This document shows, piece by piece, positions 4,898 through 8,478 of a stretch of 8,478 nucleotides of DNA. The notes under the pieces are model-generated. The model worked only from the letters and a program-made list of their open reading frames with translations. It did not search any database and was not told where the DNA came from. Position 1 is the first letter of the stretch; every line of letters starts with the position of its first letter. The position numbers were made by a program, and so were the translations under genes. The stretch covers positions 1-8,478 of the forward strand of contig JAPORL010000110.1 of assembly GCA_026712605.1 (NCBI GenBank), read 5' to 3'. The stretch comes from Pseudobdellovibrionaceae bacterium. Its GTDB lineage: Bacteria > Bdellovibrionota > Bdellovibrionia > Bdellovibrionales > UBA1609.

Positions 4898-6463
4898 ATG
4901 GAAAAAAACTATCTTAATTGGCAAAAAGGTCTGCTTTCATGGCTTTTAACAAAAGATCATAAACGAATTGGTATTTTGTATATGATTACTGTTTTTTCTT
5001 TCTTTTTTGTAGGTGGGGTTTTTGCTCTTATGCTTCGTTTGGAGCTTTTTAAAATAGGTGAAACTATTATGAACTCGGCTTTTTATAATCAAATTATGAC
5101 TTATCATGGGGCGATTATGATTTTTATGGTTATTATCCCTGGGATACCGGCTTTTTTAGGAAATTTTGTTTTACCCTTGCAAATTGGCGCTAAGGATGTT
5201 GCCTTTCCTAAGATCAATCTTTTGAGTTGGTATTGTTTAGTTATAGGAGCTGTGGTTACTTTACTGTCTTTGTTTTTAGGTGGAGTAGATACAGGTTGGA
5301 CTTTTTACACCCCTTATAGCATTGAAAGCACTACGGCTGTTGTTCCCGTTGTATTGGGGGTTTTTATTATGGGCTTTTCCTCTATTTTAACAGGACTTAA
5401 TTTTATTGTAACTATTCATCGCTTGAGATGCCCTGGAATGAGTTTTTTTAGAATGCCTCTTTTTGTTTGGTCTCTTTATTCTACTGCTATCATTCAGGTT
5501 TTAGCTACACCTGTTTTAGCCATTACTTTATTATTATTATTAGGGGAAAGAGTTTTAGATATAGGAATTTTTAATGCTGAAAAAGGGGGCGATCCTATTT
5601 TATTTCAACATTTTTTTTGGTTTTACTCTCATCCTGCGGTTTACATTATGATTTTACCAGCCATGGGAGTTATAAGTGAATTGATTTCTGCCTTTTCTCG
5701 TCAGAGAATTTTTGGTTATAAAGCTGTTGTATTCTCAAGTCTTGGAATAGCGTCTGTGAGTTTTTTTGTTTGGGGACATCATATGTTTGTAAGCGGGCAA
5801 TCCGAATGGGCAGGGATTATCTTTTCTTTTTTAACTATGTTAGTGGGAGTGCCAACAGCTGTTAAAATTTTTAACTGGATAGCCACTTTGTTTAAAGGCT
5901 CTTTAAAATTTGATACTCCTTTTTTATATGCCTTAGGTTTTTTATTTTTATTTTTAATTGGAGGAGTAACTGGAATTATGTTGGCCGTTCTGCCTTTTGA
6001 TGTTCATGTGCATGACACTTATTTTGTCGTAGCTCATTTTCATTATGTTATGGTAGGTGGAACTATTATGGGAATTATGGGCGGTTTTTATTATTGGTTT
6101 CCTAAAATGTTTGGACGCTTATATAATGAAGTCTTAGGTCAAATTAGTTTTGTTTTAATCTTTATTGGATTTAATGTTACTTTTTTCCCTCAGTTTATTT
6201 TAGGAATGAGTGGCATGCCTCGTCGTTATGCGGATTATATTGCTCCTTATGAGCCTTTAAATCAAGTTTCTACAGTGGGCTCTTGGTTCATTGCTGTAGG
6301 CTTTATTGTAGCTTTTTGGGCTTTAGTGTGGGCTATGTTTAAAGGTAAAAAAGCCTCAGCTAACCCATGGGGTGCTAAAACTTTAGAATGGCAGACATCT
6401 TCACCGCCCCCTCATGAAAATTTTATAAAAAATCCTGTTGTGACAAAAGAGGCTTATGAATAA
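4898..6463 (+). CDS. coxA: Cytochrome c oxidase subunit I, haem-copper oxidase A2 type
   Basis: This is the catalytic subunit, reducing oxygen to water at a haem-CuB site and pumping protons across the inner membrane. It has 521 residues and about twelve membrane helices. The metal ligands are complete: His70 (TYHGAIM) and His382 for the low-spin haem, His245, His294 and His295 for CuB, and His380 for the high-spin haem, with Tyr249 in position to be the His-Tyr cross-link. The helix VI motif is WFYSHPAVY: the Glu of A1 enzymes (GHPEVY) is absent and YS (243-244) stands in its place, the A2 signature. D-channel residues Asn89, Asp100 and Asn107 and K-channel Thr320 and Lys323 ([10 protein letters not shown]) are present. 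The ATG has AGAAAGG seven bases upstream, overlapping the coxB stop. Length and motifs look normal. Confidence 0.98.
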   Translation: MEKNYLNWQKGLLSWLLTKDHKRIGILYMITVFSFFFVGGVFALMLRLELFKIGETIMNSAFYNQIMTYHGAIMIFMVIIPGIPAFLGNFVLPLQIGAKDVAFPKINLLSWYCLVIGAVVTLLSLFLGGVDTGWTFYTPYSIESTTAVVPVVLGVFIMGFSSILTGLNFIVTIHRLRCPGMSFFRMPLFVWSLYSTAIIQVLATPVLAITLLLLLGERVLDIGIFNAEKGGDPILFQHFFWFYSHPAVYIMILPAMGVISELISAFSRQRIFGYKAVVFSSLGIASVSFFVWGHHMFVSGQSEWAGIIFSFLTMLVGVPTAVKIFNWIATLFKGSLKFDTPFLYALGFLFLFLIGGVTGIMLAVLPFDVHVHDTYFVVAHFHYVMVGGTIMGIMGGFYYWFPKMFGRLYNEVLGQISFVLIFIGFNVTFFPQFILGMSGMPRRYADYIAPYEPLNQVSTVGSWFIAVGFIVAFWALVWAMFKGKKASANPWGAKTLEWQTSSPPPHENFIKNPVVTKEAYE

Positions 6464-6576
6464 TTTAAAATTATACTAGGATTAAATTTGAAACAAAAAA
6501 GAATTGAAATTAAAGAAGGGTAAAATAGAGTATAAAAAATTATAAAATTTAACGAAAAAAATAAATTGAGGTTTAA

Positions 6577-7215
6577 ATGTCACAAAATCAAAATGTAGCG
6601 CATCACTTTGATAACTATGAACAACAAGTTCGGGCTGAAAAGCTTGGGATGTGGCTTTTTTTAGCCACTGAAATTTTAATGTTTGGAGGGCTTTTTGTCG
6701 CTTATCTGATTTATAGTAGGGAGTATCCTATTATTTTTAAAGCGGGAGCGGAGTTTTTAGATTGGAAAAAGGGAGCAATAAATACAATTGTTCTGCTTGT
6801 AAGCTCTTGGACTATGGCTATGAGTATTTATTATGCTCAAAAAGATCAGATAAAAAAAAGTCAAAGAATGCTTATTTTTACACTTTTTTGCGGTTTTTTA
6901 TTTATGCTTATTAAATATATTGAATACACCCACAAATTTCATGATGGAATTTTTCCGGGAGGATTTTTCTCTTATACAGGGGAAGGATTTGTGGAAGGCT
7001 TGCCTCTTTATTTTTCTTTTTATTATTTAATGACAGGCCTTCATGCAAGCCATGTGCTTATCGGTATGGCTTTAATTTTCTGGGCTCTTTTTGGAACTTA
7101 CAAAAAACGGATTAACTCTCAACATTATATGCCCTTAGAATATGTCGGTCTTTTTTGGCACTTAGTGGATTTAATATGGATTTATCTTTTTCCATTGCTT
7201 TATTTAGTGGAATAA
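6577..7215 (+). CDS. coxC: Cytochrome c oxidase subunit III
   Basis: Subunit III has no metal centre; it stabilises subunit I and supports proton uptake and enzyme lifetime. It has 212 residues with five membrane helices, near 25-46, 67-86, 98-116, 143-172 and 187-210: the short form lacking the first two helices of the seven-helix proteins. Family signatures are GMWLFLATEILMFGGLFVAY (24-43, conserved Glu32), KYIEY (113-117), TGLHASHVLIG (153-163) and FWHLVDLIWIYLFPLLYL at the end. The start has GAGG five bases upstream. The gap of 113 bases after coxA is the widest in the operon. It is A/T-rich and shows no terminator and no convincing promoter, so co-transcription is expected. Confidence 0.96.
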   Translation: MSQNQNVAHHFDNYEQQVRAEKLGMWLFLATEILMFGGLFVAYLIYSREYPIIFKAGAEFLDWKKGAINTIVLLVSSWTMAMSIYYAQKDQIKKSQRMLIFTLFCGFLFMLIKYIEYTHKFHDGIFPGGFFSYTGEGFVEGLPLYFSFYYLMTGLHASHVLIGMALIFWALFGTYKKRINSQHYMPLEYVGLFWHLVDLIWIYLFPLLYLVE

Positions 7216-7233
7216 AGTTTTATTTTTAAAATT

Positions 7234-7240
7234 AAGGAGG
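7234..7240 (+). promoter_or_regulatory. Strong ribosome binding site of coxD
   Basis: AAGGAGG sits five bases before the ATG at 7246. It is the best Shine-Dalgarno in the operon, in contrast with the first gene, which has none. Confidence 0.65.
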
Positions 7241-7245
7241 AAAAA

Positions 7246-7545
7246 ATGTCTGAAGAGCATAAAATTTCTTTTAAAACTTACTCAAATGTTCTCATAGTTC
7301 TTTTGGTTTTAACAGTCGTTACAGTTGCAGTCGCTCAAGTGGATTTTGGAAAAGTGAATGCTTTGGTTGCTATGTTAATTGCCACTATAAAAGCCATCTT
7401 AGTTTTAATGTATTTTATGCACCTTAAGTATGATGAAAAAATCTATTGGATAATTTTTGGCTCAGCTGTGTTTTTTGTTATGTTATTATATTTCTTTTCT
7501 GAATTGGATATTATTACTCGTGTTATACAAAATAGCGTCTTGTAG
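7246..7545 (+). CDS. coxD: Cytochrome c oxidase subunit IV (prokaryotic, CoxD/CtaF-like)
   Basis: This is a small accessory subunit of the caa3 complex, thought to aid CuB incorporation and stability in related enzymes. It has 99 residues and three membrane helices, near 13-31, 36-58 and 65-86. The signature is at the end of helix two: ATIKAILVLMYFMHLKYD (46-63), with a lysine inside the membrane segment and the His-Leu-Lys turn typical of the prokaryotic subunit IV family. Position after coxC and the helix layout agree with family membership. Subunit IV is poorly conserved outside this motif, so the symbol could equally be given as ctaF. Confidence 0.9.
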   Translation: MSEEHKISFKTYSNVLIVLLVLTVVTVAVAQVDFGKVNALVAMLIATIKAILVLMYFMHLKYDEKIYWIIFGSAVFFVMLLYFFSELDIITRVIQNSVL

Positions 7546-7600
7546 TAAATGCGTTTTTATATTATTAAGCTTTTGTCATTATAATGAAAGGTAAATTTTT

Positions 7601-8478
7601 ATGTTAAAACAAATCTTAAAAGATTACTACACTTTAAGTAAAATGGGCATTGTTATTTTTGCTCTTTTTACCTCTGGCTTGTCTTATATTTTAGCTCTCC
7701 CTAATTTTTCTTATTTTTCTTTGTCTTTGCTTTTAGCTTTTTGTTTTGCTTTTTATTTTGTGTGTAGTGGCAGTTTTATTCTCAATCAAGTTCAGGAATG
7801 GTCATGGGATAAAAAAATGGATCGAACAAAAAATCGCCCTATTCCTAGAGGAAAAATGTCTCCTACAACAGCCTATATATTAGCGACTTTATTTTTATTA
7901 TTTGGTTTAGGAGTATTATTTTTAATAAATCCTATCACTTCGTTTTTAGCTTTTATAACAGTTGTTTTGTATAACTTATTTTATACCCTTTTTTGGAAAA
8001 GACATTTAAAATATGGCGCTGTTTTAGGCGCTATTCCAGGGGCTATGCCTCCTGTCATTGGCTATTCTTTAGCTAGCAATGATATCTTTCAAGCTTCAGC
8101 TATTTATTTATTTTTACTTTTATTTTTTTGGCAAATGCCTCATTTTTGGAGTTTAGCTATTCAATATAAAAAAGATTATAAAAAGGCCGGTTTTCCCACT
8201 TTACCTGTTATAGCAGGAACACAAAAAACACTTTATCAAATTGGGCTTTATACCCTAGCTTATTTAGGTTTGGCTTTAATCTCTCCTTTGTTTTTAACTA
8301 CAGGTTTTATGTATTTGTTTTTGTTAGTTCCTTTTGCTTTTATTTTGCTATATCAGTTCTATCAATATTTTTATAAATTAGATCGCTGGTTAAAGTTTTT
8401 TTTATGGATCAATGCCAGTATTTTAGTTTATTTTTTTGTTCCTGTTTTAGATAAATGGATTTTTCATTCTGTTATTCG
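7601..8478 (+). CDS. cyoE: Protohaem IX farnesyltransferase (haem O synthase), 3' end cut by the window
   Basis: This membrane prenyltransferase (also named CtaB or COX10) adds a farnesyl group to haem B, giving haem O, the precursor of the haem A used by the oxidase encoded upstream. The frame is open for 292 codons to the right edge, close to the usual full length of 280-310. The first substrate motif is NQVQEWSWDKKMDRTKNRP (62-80), with Asn62, Asp70, Arg75 and Arg79, but Glu66 where most bacterial enzymes have Asp; human COX10 also has Glu there. The second polar motif is KKDYKKAGFPTLPV (190-203), preceded by WQMPHFWSLAI. Several membrane helices fill the rest. AAAGG lies nine bases before the ATG. 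The 55-base gap after coxD shows no terminator, so it belongs to the same operon. Confidence 0.95.
   Translation, partial: MLKQILKDYYTLSKMGIVIFALFTSGLSYILALPNFSYFSLSLLLAFCFAFYFVCSGSFILNQVQEWSWDKKMDRTKNRPIPRGKMSPTTAYILATLFLLFGLGVLFLINPITSFLAFITVVLYNLFYTLFWKRHLKYGAVLGAIPGAMPPVIGYSLASNDIFQASAIYLFLLLFFWQMPHFWSLAIQYKKDYKKAGFPTLPVIAGTQKTLYQIGLYTLAYLGLALISPLFLTTGFMYLFLLVPFAFILLYQFYQYFYKLDRWLKFFLWINASILVYFFVPVLDKWIFHSVI

Noticed and set aside
6464..6576. Internal promoter or terminator in the coxA-coxC gap
   Set aside because: TTGAAA and TATAAA-like words occur, but none pair with 16-18 base spacing, and no stable hairpin is present; the words are expected in A/T-rich sequence.
7576..7587. Twelve-base palindrome TCATTATAATGA before cyoE
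   Set aside because: It is short, A/T-rich and overlaps the probable ribosome site; no second copy or known operator resemblance supports it.

Overview
The window is a strongly AT-rich bacterial segment whose core is a seven-gene operon on the + strand (2541 to beyond the right edge) for an aerobic terminal oxidase and its assembly. The order is membrane-anchored cytochrome c, SCO copper chaperone, CoxB with a fused C-terminal cytochrome c domain (caa3 type), CoxA, CoxC, CoxD, and CyoE/CtaB (haem O synthase, running off the window). The YSHP form of the CoxA active-site helix marks an A2-type haem-copper oxidase. Together with the gene order, the extended SCO protein and the lipoprotein, this suggests a Gram-negative aerobe, perhaps Bdellovibrionota/Myxococcota-like or another AT-rich environmental lineage. 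The taxon cannot be fixed from this window.

Left part (1-2100): the window opens in the 3' end of an unidentified + strand gene that appears frameshifted, followed by a hairpin terminator at 161-190. Next on the - strand is a fused methionine sulfoxide reductase, MsrA-MsrB (439-1491). The region upstream of its start codon (1494-1905) has a diverged second copy at 193-402, beyond the gene's 3' end. That copy carries the same Shine-Dalgarno stretch and a TATAAT-like box but no gene behind it, and it differs by a clean indel of about 207 bp. The gene-free stretch 1609-2100 holds the upstream copy, AT-rich tandem repeats and two strong inverted repeats. A small - strand lipoprotein gene (2101-2385) with a BamE/SmpA-like look follows.

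Centre: 2386-2540 is a divergent promoter region. A sigma70-like promoter on the - strand serves the lipoprotein. A perfect TTGACA box on the + strand lies so close to the cytochrome c start that the operon's first gene may be translated from a leaderless mRNA.

How the genes work together: the anchored cytochrome c (2541-3062) probably carries electrons to the oxidase. SCO (3022-3927) helps load the CuA site of CoxB. CoxB passes electrons through CuA, and through its own haem c, to CoxA, where oxygen is reduced. CoxC and CoxD are accessory membrane subunits. CyoE farnesylates haem B to haem O, the precursor of haem A. Haem A synthase, a quinol:cytochrome c oxidoreductase and the CuB chaperone are not in the window. 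No wholly new system was found. The most unusual points are the duplicated msrAB leader and the non-canonical start and signal peptide suggested for coxB.
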